Source: Mycobacterium palustre
GTDB taxonomy: Bacteria > Actinomycetota > Actinomycetes > Mycobacteriales > Mycobacteriaceae
Direction of reading: 5' to 3'
Length of the DNA stretch: 64,000 bases
Assembly: GCF_002101785.1 (NCBI RefSeq)
Contig: NZ_LQPJ01000021.1
Location: 1 to 64,000 of the forward strand
Below the pieces are notes generated by a model. That model was not told where the DNA came from, searched no databases, and saw only the letters and a program-made list of their open reading frames with translations. Shown piece by piece: positions 34,817 through 42,697 of the stretch (its first letter is position 1; each line of letters starts with the position of its first letter). Both the position numbers and the translations under genes were made by a program.

Positions 34817-35395
34817 TCACCTCACCACGTAGAGCAGCGCAAAGATGAGAACCCACAGGAAATCGACGGTGTGCCAATAGGTTGCGCACGTTTCGACGAC
34901 TTCCTGGGATCGTCGTGCCGGACTGCGAAGTTGGTAGACGGCGATGCCCAGGACGACGAAGCCGATCAGCAGGTGCACGAAGTGGATCCCGGTAAGGAAA
35001 AAGTAATAGGTAAAGAAGTCGTTGCTGTCCAATCCATTTCCCATGCGGACCAATCGGGCCCACTCGAACACCTTGAAAGAAAGGAACATCGCGGCGAACA
35101 CGGCCGTGATGCGCACGTCCCGCAGCGCCGCCCCGTAGCCGCCGGCGCGCGACGACTGGACACACCGTGCCATCGACCACGAGCTCAGCAGTAATACAAG
35201 GGTATTGAAGACGCCCAAGCGCAGGTCCAGCTGCGCCTGGGAATGCAAGAAGAGCTGCAGGCTTCGGCCGCGGTAGAGCAAATAGAAGCCGAAATACGCT
35301 GTGAAGACCAGTGTTTCGAACAACACGAAGGCCCACATGTCTGGCTGCCCGGGCACCGACCTGCCGGGTTTGCTCCTGTCGACCAGGTCCGTCAT
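34817..35395 (-). CDS. Cytochrome c oxidase subunit III-like (NorE-like) membrane protein
   Basis: A 192-residue membrane protein with about five hydrophobic helices. Subunit III features are FVLFETLVFTAYFGFYLLYR at the start, GVFNTLVLLLSSWSMA, FTYYFFLTGIHFVHLLIGF with the conserved Glu-His region, and the end CATYWHTVDFLWVLIFALLYVV. It belongs to the short NorE-type. The ATG at 35395 overlaps the upstream stop (ATGA). In NorE systems it accompanies nitric-oxide reductase, but no norB or norC is in the window. Function is open. Confidence 0.88.
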   Translation of the reverse strand: MTDLVDRSKPGRSVPGQPDMWAFVLFETLVFTAYFGFYLLYRGRSLQLFLHSQAQLDLRLGVFNTLVLLLSSWSMARCVQSSRAGGYGAALRDVRITAVFAAMFLSFKVFEWARLVRMGNGLDSNDFFTYYFFLTGIHFVHLLIGFVVLGIAVYQLRSPARRSQEVVETCATYWHTVDFLWVLIFALLYVVR

Positions 35396-36207
35396 GGCGC
35401 AATCGCCTCGGGCTGCACGCGGTCGGGCAACGGCCCGTCGCCGAAGTCCTCGCGCTGGATCATCCGAAACAGCATGACGGTGAATGTGACTTGGTAGATG
35501 CCAAAAACCACCATGTCCAGCCACCACGCGATCTGGCCGTTCCACGCCAACACGCCGCGCCGAAAGATCCAGCACGGCGCCACGACGACCTCGGTCAGCG
35601 CGTTACACAGGTTGAGATAGCCGAACCACTTGGGGAACACCCGATTCTTGTCGAGCAGAATCGCGACCATCCAGATCAGCGAACCGATCAGGAACACTCC
35701 CATGGTTCCGTCGAAGGACAAGAAGGCGAAGTCGTAAAGCCAACCGATCGCTTCGGGGTCGCGTCCCGGTCGCAGCGTCCCGACGACGAGTGCGATGTTG
35801 AGCAGCAGCATGCCGGGAACCGCGCTGAACGTGTAGATGAGCAGGTACGAGTAGCCGAACGCGCGGCTGACCGACATCCGTCGCATCGAGTAGGCGATGA
35901 GGGCGTTGTTGGTCGCGATCAGGCCGCTGATGGCGAAGATGATGCCGAATCCGAGGGGTATCCCGAGATGGCGTTCGGAGAACCAGTGCATTTGCGTGGC
36001 GGGGCCCCAGGTGGGCTGCGGCGGCGGCTGGACCCGCGCCACGACGAAGAACACCGGGAAGAAGGCGCTGTAGAAAAAGAGCATCGCCGCCCAAGCCAGC
36101 CACAGCTCGCGCTTGGGGCCGCGCCACAGGTGCCAGGTGATCCGCCGCGGCAGGGGCCCCGATGGAGGCGAGGCCGGGAAGGTCGGCGATGTCACCACCA
36201 CACTCAC
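35392..36207 (-). CDS. Multi-pass membrane protein, first of a related pair (A)
   Basis: A 271-residue protein with about seven hydrophobic helices: LAWAAMLFFYSAFFPVFFVVA, GFGIIFAISGLIATNNALIAY, YLLIYTFSAVPGMLLLNIALVVG, FDGTMGVFLIGSLIWMVAILL and others. The segment TLRPGRDPEAIGWLYDFAFL is nearly repeated in the neighbouring gene as AFRPGRSPELTQLLNDFAWI, as are FFPVFF and the PKW-x-G-x-LN-type segment, so the two genes are tandem paralogues. GTG 36207 overlaps the upstream stop as GTGA. No known family is assigned. Confidence 0.8.
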   Translation of the reverse strand: MSVVVTSPTFPASPPSGPLPRRITWHLWRGPKRELWLAWAAMLFFYSAFFPVFFVVARVQPPPQPTWGPATQMHWFSERHLGIPLGFGIIFAISGLIATNNALIAYSMRRMSVSRAFGYSYLLIYTFSAVPGMLLLNIALVVGTLRPGRDPEAIGWLYDFAFLSFDGTMGVFLIGSLIWMVAILLDKNRVFPKWFGYLNLCNALTEVVVAPCWIFRRGVLAWNGQIAWWLDMVVFGIYQVTFTVMLFRMIQREDFGDGPLPDRVQPEAIAP

Positions 36208-36980
36208 GCGTTGACCAGTTCTTTTTCGCGCCTGGCGATTTCCGCGCGCTCCCGGTAGATGGCTCGCCCGAGAACCACGCCCATGACGCCGATCCAGAGG
36301 GCAATGGCAACGTTTTTCACCCAGAACGTCAAGAAGCCGTCCCACGCTAGCGGTCCGGTCAATGACACCCCGACGAAGGCTGCGGGCACCAGCGCAGCCG
36401 CCACCAGAAGGTTGAAGTGAGCCACCCAACGGCCAAATACCGGCTGCGTCCGATCGTCGAAATAAATTGCCACGGCGAGGATTACGCTTTGCCCGATCAG
36501 AAACGGGACCACGATGCTGAAGGTGATCCAGGCGAAATCGTTGAGCAGCTGAGTCAATTCCGGGCTTCGCCCGGGACGGAAGGCGGCCAGCAGCCAGCAG
36601 ACATCGGCGACGAGGAACAGCGTCGGACCGCCGGCCGCACAACCGAGAATCGCGTACGAAAAGATCGGCGTGCGATGCGCCATCCGGCGGACCTGCAGCA
36701 CGATCAGGGCCAGGATCGGGACGAGGCAGACGCCGAACCAGTTGAACACGATCATGCTGTACCGGATCTGGGGCAGGTGCGCCGGATCGCGATAGAACGC
36801 GGCCACCTGCTCGGCCGACATGCTCGGTGACATCGGCGGGTTGAAGCCCGGAAAAAGGAAAAAGCAAGCGCCCCAAATGATCACCGTCGCCGGCAACGTC
36901 CACAGCAGGATCAGCTCACCGTCGGTCCGCCGCAGGGCTCCGCGGCGTGCTGCCGCATCGCCGCCGCCGCCGTCGGACAT
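36204..36980 (-). CDS. Multi-pass membrane protein, second of a related pair (B)
   Basis: A 258-residue protein with six or seven hydrophobic helices, beginning at LLWTLPATVIIWGACFFLFPGF. The periplasmic or cytoplasmic AEQVAAFYRDPAHLPQIRY loop is distinctive. It is a paralogue of the downstream gene: FRPGRSPELTQLLNDFAWITF with the same spacing to a downstream hydrophobic helix and the same FGRWVAHFNLL-type motif. It is the first gene of the operon (36980 to 34529); its 98-base upstream interval holds the CTAGCCG palindromes and is shared with a divergent TetR gene. Function unknown. Confidence 0.8.
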   Translation of the reverse strand: MSDGGGGDAAARRGALRRTDGELILLWTLPATVIIWGACFFLFPGFNPPMSPSMSAEQVAAFYRDPAHLPQIRYSMIVFNWFGVCLVPILALIVLQVRRMAHRTPIFSYAILGCAAGGPTLFLVADVCWLLAAFRPGRSPELTQLLNDFAWITFSIVVPFLIGQSVILAVAIYFDDRTQPVFGRWVAHFNLLVAAALVPAAFVGVSLTGPLAWDGFLTFWVKNVAIALWIGVMGVVLGRAIYRERAEIARREKELVNA

Positions 36981-37013
36981 CGGTACTCCCTCCCACGCGG
37001 TCGCCCGCCTAAA

Positions 37014-37045
37014 CGGCTAGTCAGCGAAACTAGCCGATCGGCTAG
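37014..37045. promoter_or_regulatory. CGGCTAG/CTAGCCG operator cluster
   Basis: Three copies of one half-site occur: CGGCTAG (37014-37020), CTAGCCG (37030-37036) and CGGCTAG (37039-37045). The last two form the perfect 16-bp palindrome CTAGCCGATCGGCTAG (37030-37045). The cluster lies between the membrane operon start (36980) and the TetR start (37079), which is a typical place for autoregulation of both. Confidence 0.65.
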
Positions 37046-37078
37046 CCTCGGTCAATAGCGGTGGTCTAGTCTCCTCGT

Positions 37079-37681
37079 GTGACGACAGCACGCCAGGCGG
37101 GCACCGACGGGCGGTTCCCGGTCGTACAGCACAGCGCCGCCCGGACGCGGGTGCTCGATGCCGCGCTTGATCTGTTCGCCCAGCACGGCGTCAGCGGTAC
37201 GTCGCTGCAGATGATCGCCGACGCTGTCGGGGTGACGAAAGCCGCGGTGTACCACCAGTTCCGGACCAAAGAGCAGCTCGTGCTCGCGGTCACCGAGCGC
37301 GAACTCTTTCGGCTGGGCCCAGCGCTCGAGGAAGCTGAGGAACACAAGGACCGACTAGAGGCCCGCGACGCACTTCTGGTACGCATGGTCGAGATGGCGG
37401 TTCGCGACCGCCGGTTGGTGCGCACGCTGCAGTTCGATCCCGTCGTGGTTCGCTTGCTCGCCGAACACGAACCGCTGCAACGCTTTATGGATCGCCTCTA
37501 CAACGTGCTGCTGAGCGATGCCGGCCTGGACGGGCGGATCGAGGCGGCCATGTTCTCCGGCGCGATCAGCGCCGCCGTCATGCACCCGCTGGTCGCCGAC
37601 ATCGATGACGGCACACTGCTCGACCGGGTCGTCGATTTGAGCCGGCGCCTATTAGGCCTGCCCCGGGAGAGCCGCGACTGA
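37079..37681 (+). CDS. TetR-family regulator of the membrane-protein operon
   Basis: A 200-residue TetR-type regulator with the helix-turn-helix in RVLDAALDLFAQHGVSGTSLQMIADAVGVTKAAVYHQFRTKEQLVLAV (residues 24-71). The C-terminal domain has a long helix (EEAEEHKDRLEARDALLVRMVEMAVRDRRLV). The start is a GTG at 37079. It is divergent from the subunit III/IV-like operon, and the palindromes in between are probably its sites. Ligand unknown. Confidence 0.9.
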   Translation: MTTARQAGTDGRFPVVQHSAARTRVLDAALDLFAQHGVSGTSLQMIADAVGVTKAAVYHQFRTKEQLVLAVTERELFRLGPALEEAEEHKDRLEARDALLVRMVEMAVRDRRLVRTLQFDPVVVRLLAEHEPLQRFMDRLYNVLLSDAGLDGRIEAAMFSGAISAAVMHPLVADIDDGTLLDRVVDLSRRLLGLPRESRD

Positions 37682-37717
37682 CCGACGCTGCGCCCGGCCG
37701 AACGAAAAGCGACAAGG

Positions 37718-38137
37718 TTACGTGTCGCCGCGGATCCAGGTCATAACACCGTCGTGCGCAAAGCAGACTAAGAACAGGCCGTCGGGCGCCTGCGCGACGT
37801 AGTTCTGGTAATTCTCGCAACTGGCGCCTTCTTCCTTGACGCCCGCCATCGGAGGCGACCGGAACCAACGCGGCTGATATCTCCGCGGTGAGCCACAGAA
37901 CATCAGCCGCCCAGGCTGGGAGGCGAACGAAACGTAACCGTCGGCTACGCCGAAGGCGTAGTAGGTGGTGTTCTCGCAGGGCGCGCCTAACACCTGATGC
38001 GGCATGATGCCCGGCGTACAGGCGGGGTAGTCGCAGACCGTCGGTCCGGCAAAGGATGGCGGCGCCGCCAGCACACTGGTGCTGAGCAACGCGGCACACA
38101 GCGCCACGATTGATCGCACTCGATTACTTTGCCACAT
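37718..38137 (-). CDS. Secreted cysteine-containing protein, unknown function
   Basis: A 139-residue exported protein with a signal peptide (RSIVALCAALLSTSVLAAPPSFA, cleavage near FAGP). The mature part contains five or six cysteines (VCDYPACTPG, PCENTTYYAFGVADGYVSF, MFCGSPRRY, SCENYQNYVA, LVCFAHDGVMTWIRG), which would form disulfides outside the cell. The two CEN-x-T/Q-YY-type segments look like a loose internal repeat. I do not recognise the family. It converges on the TetR gene at 37681. Confidence 0.75.
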   Translation of the reverse strand: MWQSNRVRSIVALCAALLSTSVLAAPPSFAGPTVCDYPACTPGIMPHQVLGAPCENTTYYAFGVADGYVSFASQPGRLMFCGSPRRYQPRWFRSPPMAGVKEEGASCENYQNYVAQAPDGLFLVCFAHDGVMTWIRGDT

Positions 38138-38225
38138 CTGAAAAGAAATTTCTTCTGCTTAGCGAGGATGGTGGCGGGTCACTTAGAACTTCCCAATCAC
38201 AGCTCCGCGTCGTGTGTCGACCGCG

Positions 38226-38585
38226 TCAATGCCCTGCTCCGCGCGGCTGGTTGGCCAGGAAACACTGCACTCGGGTAACGGCATCGTTCGGATTGACTCC
38301 CATTTCCACCAATCTCTGGATTACTTGGGCGGACGGCACACCGGAATCGAGATCCGTCGCTATCACACGGACGCTGGGAAACCAATCGTCTGCACTGACC
38401 CCCGGCGGCGGGGGCTTCGCGTCGCCGCCAAGGCAATGAGCGTATCCATCGACACCGGTGTCAGCGTGCGCGGACGACGCCCCCACCAGCACGGCCGGGG
38501 CGATGGGCAGGACGGCGATGCCCATGCCGACCGCCGCAGCGACGACACGCAGGGAACGGCCTTGACAGCTCGGGCAGATTCGCAT
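38226..38585 (-). CDS. Secreted small protein, DUF732-like
   Basis: A 119-residue exported protein. The start ATG 38585 (MRICPSCQ) has GGGAG ten bases upstream. Signal: VVAAAVGMGIAVLPIAPAVLVGASSAHAD, cleavage likely after HA-D. The mature helix-rich part has two cysteines (YAHCLGGD and VQCFLANQP) and resembles the DUF732 type of small mycobacterial secreted proteins (VRVIATDLDSGVPSAQVIQRLVEMGVNPNDAVTRVQCFL). The family match is by pattern and not certain. No operon partner. Confidence 0.65.
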   Translation of the reverse strand: MRICPSCQGRSLRVVAAAVGMGIAVLPIAPAVLVGASSAHADTGVDGYAHCLGGDAKPPPPGVSADDWFPSVRVIATDLDSGVPSAQVIQRLVEMGVNPNDAVTRVQCFLANQPRGAGH

Positions 38586-38821
38586 GGTGGTTTTCTCCCA
38601 CATCATGTAGCCACGTCACACATGATCGCTTCACGCTACTCGCAATCAAACTGAGCCACCAGCCAGAAGATCGTTTGAGCAATAACGACCTTCGCGCGAA
38701 TTCGAATTCAAAGTGCCCTCTACCCGTCCGCCGGCGAGCCGCCATTTCCGCATGTAAAGGCACAATGGCGGCCGCCCGATGACGGCGTTGAGCCCAGACC
38801 GCAGTGATAAACTAGATTTCC

Positions 38822-39628
38822 ATGCACAATCCGGAGGGACCCGACGGCGACGATTGTGGCCACCCCGCGGATGTGACCGATCCGGACGAACCACAGTCGC
38901 GCTCAGGCGTCGACCCCGTGTATGTAGCGGTGCCGTCGGAGACGGACGCAGAAGACGAAGTCGCCGAGGCCGAAGCCCGCGCCGAGGCGGCTCGGGCGCG
39001 CCTCGCACGGCTGCGCCGGGCGGCAGAAGCCGCGAACGCCGCCGACGACGCCCCGCCCCCAGAGACCGAACGGCGCCCCGCAGAACCGACCCGGAAACGG
39101 CTAGGGTTGCCGCGGCGTCTCAAGCGGCCACGGTGGCCGCGCCGCCCGGGACGGAAGAAGATAGCTGTCGGCGTTCGCATCCTGCTCGCTTTCGCATCGC
39201 TCGGCGCGAGCGGTTACATGCTGTGGCAGCATCACACCGCGGTGCATAATCGGCAGCTCGCAGCGGAGTTCACCGCGGCCGCCCGGCAAGAGGTCACCAC
39301 GCTGATGTCGATTGACCCCGATCATGCAAAAGAGAGCGTCCAACGCATGATCGACGCTTCTACGGGCAACCAGAAGAACACCATCGCAGCGCTGTCAACT
39401 CTCATGGTCAAGCGGGCCGAGGAAACGAAGATCGGCAGCAAGGTCACCGTGGAAGCCGTCGCGGTCGAATCGTTGAGCGACAACTCGGGAGTCGTGCTGG
39501 TGGCGGCGAAAACCGATGCCATTGGGCCGGATAACGCCAAACCGCCACCGGCATTGTTTCGCCTCAGCGTCCATTTGGACCGCGACGGCGGCCAGCTCAA
39601 GATGTCGAAAGTTGATTACCTGAAATGA
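38822..39628 (+). CDS. Mce-associated membrane protein (Mam), pair 1 first member
   Basis: A 268-residue membrane protein with an acidic and alanine-rich cytoplasmic N-terminus (EVAEAEARAEAARARLARLRRAAEAA, probable coiled coil), a basic linker (RLKRPRWPRRPGRKK), one membrane segment (VRILLAFASLGASGYMLW) and a folded outer part with VQRMIDASTGNQKNTIAALSTLMVKRAEE. This is the design of Mce-associated membrane proteins that support Mce importers. It overlaps the next gene by ATGA. It is similar to the protein at 56436-57347. The pair lies downstream of, and opposite to, the mce operon. Confidence 0.85.
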   Translation: MHNPEGPDGDDCGHPADVTDPDEPQSRSGVDPVYVAVPSETDAEDEVAEAEARAEAARARLARLRRAAEAANAADDAPPPETERRPAEPTRKRLGLPRRLKRPRWPRRPGRKKIAVGVRILLAFASLGASGYMLWQHHTAVHNRQLAAEFTAAARQEVTTLMSIDPDHAKESVQRMIDASTGNQKNTIAALSTLMVKRAEETKIGSKVTVEAVAVESLSDNSGVVLVAAKTDAIGPDNAKPPPALFRLSVHLDRDGGQLKMSKVDYLK

Positions 39629-40266
39629 CCGTTGAGCATGGCTCGTCGCTCGGCGGCACCGAAACGGCGGCTGACGGTGCGCACATTCTGCGCACCGACG
39701 AGGATGGGAAGCCACCTCCCGCCGAGAAAGCGTCAGGCCTCAGCCGGCGGGCAGCGATCCGAAAGTGGGCCCGCTTCTGTTTGGCGAGGTGGCGTTCGAT
39801 GGTCGCGACCGTGTTGGTCGTTGCAGCAGTGGGAACCGCCGCCGCCATCTACGTCATTCTGTACCGGCCGGATCAGCGCGTCGGCGATGCGACGGCACAC
39901 CGCGCAATCCAGGCGGCGTCGGACGGCACCGTGGCGGTGTTGTCGTACTCCTTCGACCATTTAAACCGCGATTTCAACAACGGCAAAGCCCATCTCACAG
40001 GCGGTTTTCTGGCCTATTACAGCAGATTCACTAACGACGTCGTCGCCCCGACGGCGCAGCAGGGGCAACTGACGGCGACCGCCAAGGTAATTCGGGCCGC
40101 AGTTTCGGATTTGCATCCCGATTCGGCGACCGTCCTGGTTTTCGTCGACCAGACGACGGCGAGCCCGAAAAAGAAAGATCCCGAGAACACCCAGAGCAGT
40201 GTCCTGGTCACGCTGAAAAACGTGGATGGTTCCTGGCTGATCGAGAAATTCGACCCCGTCGCATGA
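39625..40266 (+). CDS. Mce-associated membrane protein (Mam), pair 1 second member
   Basis: A 213-residue protein with a basic cytoplasmic start, one membrane helix (SMVATVLVVAAVGTAAAIYVILY) and a conserved outer domain: YRPDQRVGDATAHRAIQAASDGTVAVLSYSFDHLNRDFNNGKAHLTGGFLAYYSRFTNDVVAP and LHPDSATVLVFVDQTTASPKKKDPENTQSSVLVTLKNVDGSWLIEKFDPV. The same segments occur in the protein at 57344-57958. It is coupled to the first member by ATGA. These proteins are thought to stabilise Mce complexes. Confidence 0.88.
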   Translation: MTVEHGSSLGGTETAADGAHILRTDEDGKPPPAEKASGLSRRAAIRKWARFCLARWRSMVATVLVVAAVGTAAAIYVILYRPDQRVGDATAHRAIQAASDGTVAVLSYSFDHLNRDFNNGKAHLTGGFLAYYSRFTNDVVAPTAQQGQLTATAKVIRAAVSDLHPDSATVLVFVDQTTASPKKKDPENTQSSVLVTLKNVDGSWLIEKFDPVA

Positions 40267-40395
40267 GCGCGGCATCTTGGTCCAACCGTTACCTGGTCGG
40301 CTGAATCGGTGTAACGTCATCGCTTGAGAACGCCGCAACGGATGGCGAAAAATCGCCAGAGGCACTGTCGGATTATGCGCTTCGAGGAGCACCTG

Positions 40396-40917
40396 ATGCG
40401 GTCAGTAAAAACACTCCCCACCGCAACGCTGTTGGCTGCCACTGCATTCGGCGCTTTGGCATCGGCGTCCCCAGCCCAAGCGATCACCAAGGAAGACGTC
40501 GCCCTCAACGGGACGTTCCGCGTTACGTCCATCGGCGATTGGGCCCAGAGGAACGATCAGTACTTCGGCGAGCCGACGGTGTACCAAACCTGGACCATCA
40601 GCTCGACGTGCGTCACAACTCAGGAATGCCACGGCACGGTGACGAGCGATCAGGGATGGAACGCCCCCCTATACATGAACGATGGGGAGATGTGGAAGGT
40701 GAAACGCGAGGTGCCGGATTGGGAGCGCTGCCAAGACGGTACCGCGTTTCCCGGACAGCAGACCTTCTTTTTCTACCCGGTGAACGACAATGGTGGGTAT
40801 CAACTCGGGTCACCGACCTTTGCCGGCAAGGATAAGACGGTCGGCCCAAGCGGCGCCTGCGGGCAAAACCAATGGCTTGATATCACAATGCCGTTGCGCT
40901 TGGACCAGCTCTCCTAA
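40396..40917 (+). CDS. Secreted protein of unknown function
   Basis: A 173-residue exported protein. Signal peptide MRSVKTLPTATLLAATAFGALASASPAQA, with a likely AQA-I cleavage. The mature part has four cysteines (STCVTTQECHGTV, ERCQDG, GACGQNQWL) and several aromatic/Trp residues (DEDVALNGTFRVTSIGDWAQRNDQYFGEP and TWTISS), a style of mycobacterial secreted proteins of no known role. A start at 40375 (MRFEEHL) would place seven residues before it; 40396 fits a signal better. It converges on mceF, 22 bases away. Confidence 0.72.
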   Translation: MRSVKTLPTATLLAATAFGALASASPAQAITKEDVALNGTFRVTSIGDWAQRNDQYFGEPTVYQTWTISSTCVTTQECHGTVTSDQGWNAPLYMNDGEMWKVKREVPDWERCQDGTAFPGQQTFFFYPVNDNGGYQLGSPTFAGKDKTVGPSGACGQNQWLDITMPLRLDQLS

Positions 40918-40939
40918 CCCGTCGTAGCGGGGCGCATTT

Positions 40940-42697
40940 TCAAGTGGGAAGCATGTCCTTCCACGTCTTGGGCGCCTTCGAATTCACAAGATCCGACTGC
41001 TCGTACAACTTGCCGTCGGGACCGACATAACGACCGGTGTGGGGATCGTACTTTGCCACCGCTACCTTGGGTACCTTGGGCGCGGGCTTTGGTGCGTTGG
41101 CTCCGAACGCGCTTGGCGCAGCTTGGGGCTGCCCTCCCTCGACCTGATCCGGCGGTGTGGGAGCCGGAGGTGGGGGCGGCGGCGCGGGTACGGCGGGTGG
41201 TGCGGGAAGTTCGCCCGCTGCGGGCACGTCGAGTGGCGCGATGGGCGGAAGGTCGGCCGACATTGGCGACATGGGCGCCAGCGCGGGGCGTCCCGACGAC
41301 GGCACGGGCGGAACGGCCGCGCCGACGGTACCCGGTGGTGGGTTTTCCCCACGCGGTCCCGACGGTGAGCCGCGCGGCACCGCTCCCGGAGGCAGCGGCG
41401 TCCCCTCGACCGGGCCAAAGATCCTGTCATTGACGGTGATCCGGTCATCGGGCGGGACGCCCTGGGCTAGCAGATTCGGATCCAGTGGATAGGGACCAAG
41501 AACGTGTTGGCGCATCGCCAGCGGCATAAACGGCTTGTCGCTGTTGCAGATCTCGACGGTAGGCGCGCGCTTACCCGGGTGACCCATGCAGGGATAGTTG
41601 CGGGCACCGCGAACCGCGATCGGTGAATCCTGCGGGAGTTTGCAATACAACCCGTCTGGCGTGTCGATGTCGGTGAGGTCGTCCGGGGAGCGCCATGTGT
41701 TGGGGGGCATGAAGCCGACCGTGCAGATAGGCGGATTGTCGATCGAGGCCGCGAAGTCGCCGTAAGCCTTGCCGTCGGGATGGTTTTCACCCTGGGCAGC
41801 CTGCTCAATGGCAACCGCCGACGGCAGCAACACGAGCAGCTGCTCCAGCGAGGGGTGGTAGGTGACGCCGATCTGCCCGATGGTGGTCAGGTTGGCGAGC
41901 AGCACCGGCAGCGTCGGTTTCACTTGTTCGAGCAGCCGGGACGCTTCGTTCGCAGCCTCAGGACCGTTTTGCAAGATGGTGCGGAAATGGGAATCGTTGT
42001 TGGTCAACACATCCGAAATTCCGGCGAGGCTGCGCGCCCAGGTTCTGATCGAATCGGTGGTCTGTGCTTGGGTATCCAACAGTGGCCCGGTCTCTTCGGT
42101 GAGGGCCTTGGTGCGATCGACGACGCCGTTGGCGTCGCGGGAGATCGTCTGTGAGGAATCGATCAGTGACCCCAAGTCGTAACCTGTGCCGTTGAAACCC
42201 TGGAAGGACTCATCGAGTAATTGGCCGAGCTTGGTCTTCGGAATGCTCTGGACCAAGGCATTGACCTGATCGAGCATCGGCCCCACCGGCTGCGGAATCG
42301 TGGTGTCCCGCACCGCGATTACCGAACCGTCGTGCAAATAGGGCGGCGAATCGGTCTTGGGTCGCAAGTCTACGTACTGTTCGCCCACAGCGGAGACGCT
42401 GAGCACCTCCGCTGTCAGGTTCGCGGGAACCTTGGGTGAAGTGCTAAGCGACAGCGTCGCTTTGGCGCCGGTCGGGGTCAGACCCACCGAGGTGACCTTA
42501 CCGATCTGGACCCCACGGTAGGTCACGTTGGAAAACCGGTACAGCCCGCCGGTGGCCGGCAGCTCCAGTGTGACCGTCATACGGCCGATGCCCAGCAGGG
42601 TTGGCGCTTGGATGTAGAACAGGACCATCGCGATCACGCCAATGGTCCCGACGATCGCGAAAATCGCCAGTTGGATCCGAACGAAACGAGTCAGCAT
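40940..42697 (-). CDS. mceF: MceF, Mce-family lipid-import substrate-binding subunit
   Basis: A 585-residue MlaD/Mce-domain protein with one N-terminal membrane anchor (RIQLAIFAIVGTIGVIAMVLFYI), the Mce domain (GLYRFSNVTYRGVQIGKVTSVGLTPTGAKATLSLSTSPKVPANLTAEV), a long helical barrel region, and an unusually long Pro/Ala-rich C-terminus (about 130 residues: PPVPSSGRPALAPMSPMS onwards) ending in KYDPHTGRYVGPDGKLYEQSDLV. In Mce complexes six such subunits form a hexameric tunnel that carries lipids from the envelope to the YrbE permease. It abuts mceE with no gap. Last gene of the operon. Confidence 0.93.
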   Translation of the reverse strand: MLTRFVRIQLAIFAIVGTIGVIAMVLFYIQAPTLLGIGRMTVTLELPATGGLYRFSNVTYRGVQIGKVTSVGLTPTGAKATLSLSTSPKVPANLTAEVLSVSAVGEQYVDLRPKTDSPPYLHDGSVIAVRDTTIPQPVGPMLDQVNALVQSIPKTKLGQLLDESFQGFNGTGYDLGSLIDSSQTISRDANGVVDRTKALTEETGPLLDTQAQTTDSIRTWARSLAGISDVLTNNDSHFRTILQNGPEAANEASRLLEQVKPTLPVLLANLTTIGQIGVTYHPSLEQLLVLLPSAVAIEQAAQGENHPDGKAYGDFAASIDNPPICTVGFMPPNTWRSPDDLTDIDTPDGLYCKLPQDSPIAVRGARNYPCMGHPGKRAPTVEICNSDKPFMPLAMRQHVLGPYPLDPNLLAQGVPPDDRITVNDRIFGPVEGTPLPPGAVPRGSPSGPRGENPPPGTVGAAVPPVPSSGRPALAPMSPMSADLPPIAPLDVPAAGELPAPPAVPAPPPPPPAPTPPDQVEGGQPQAAPSAFGANAPKPAPKVPKVAVAKYDPHTGRYVGPDGKLYEQSDLVNSKAPKTWKDMLPT

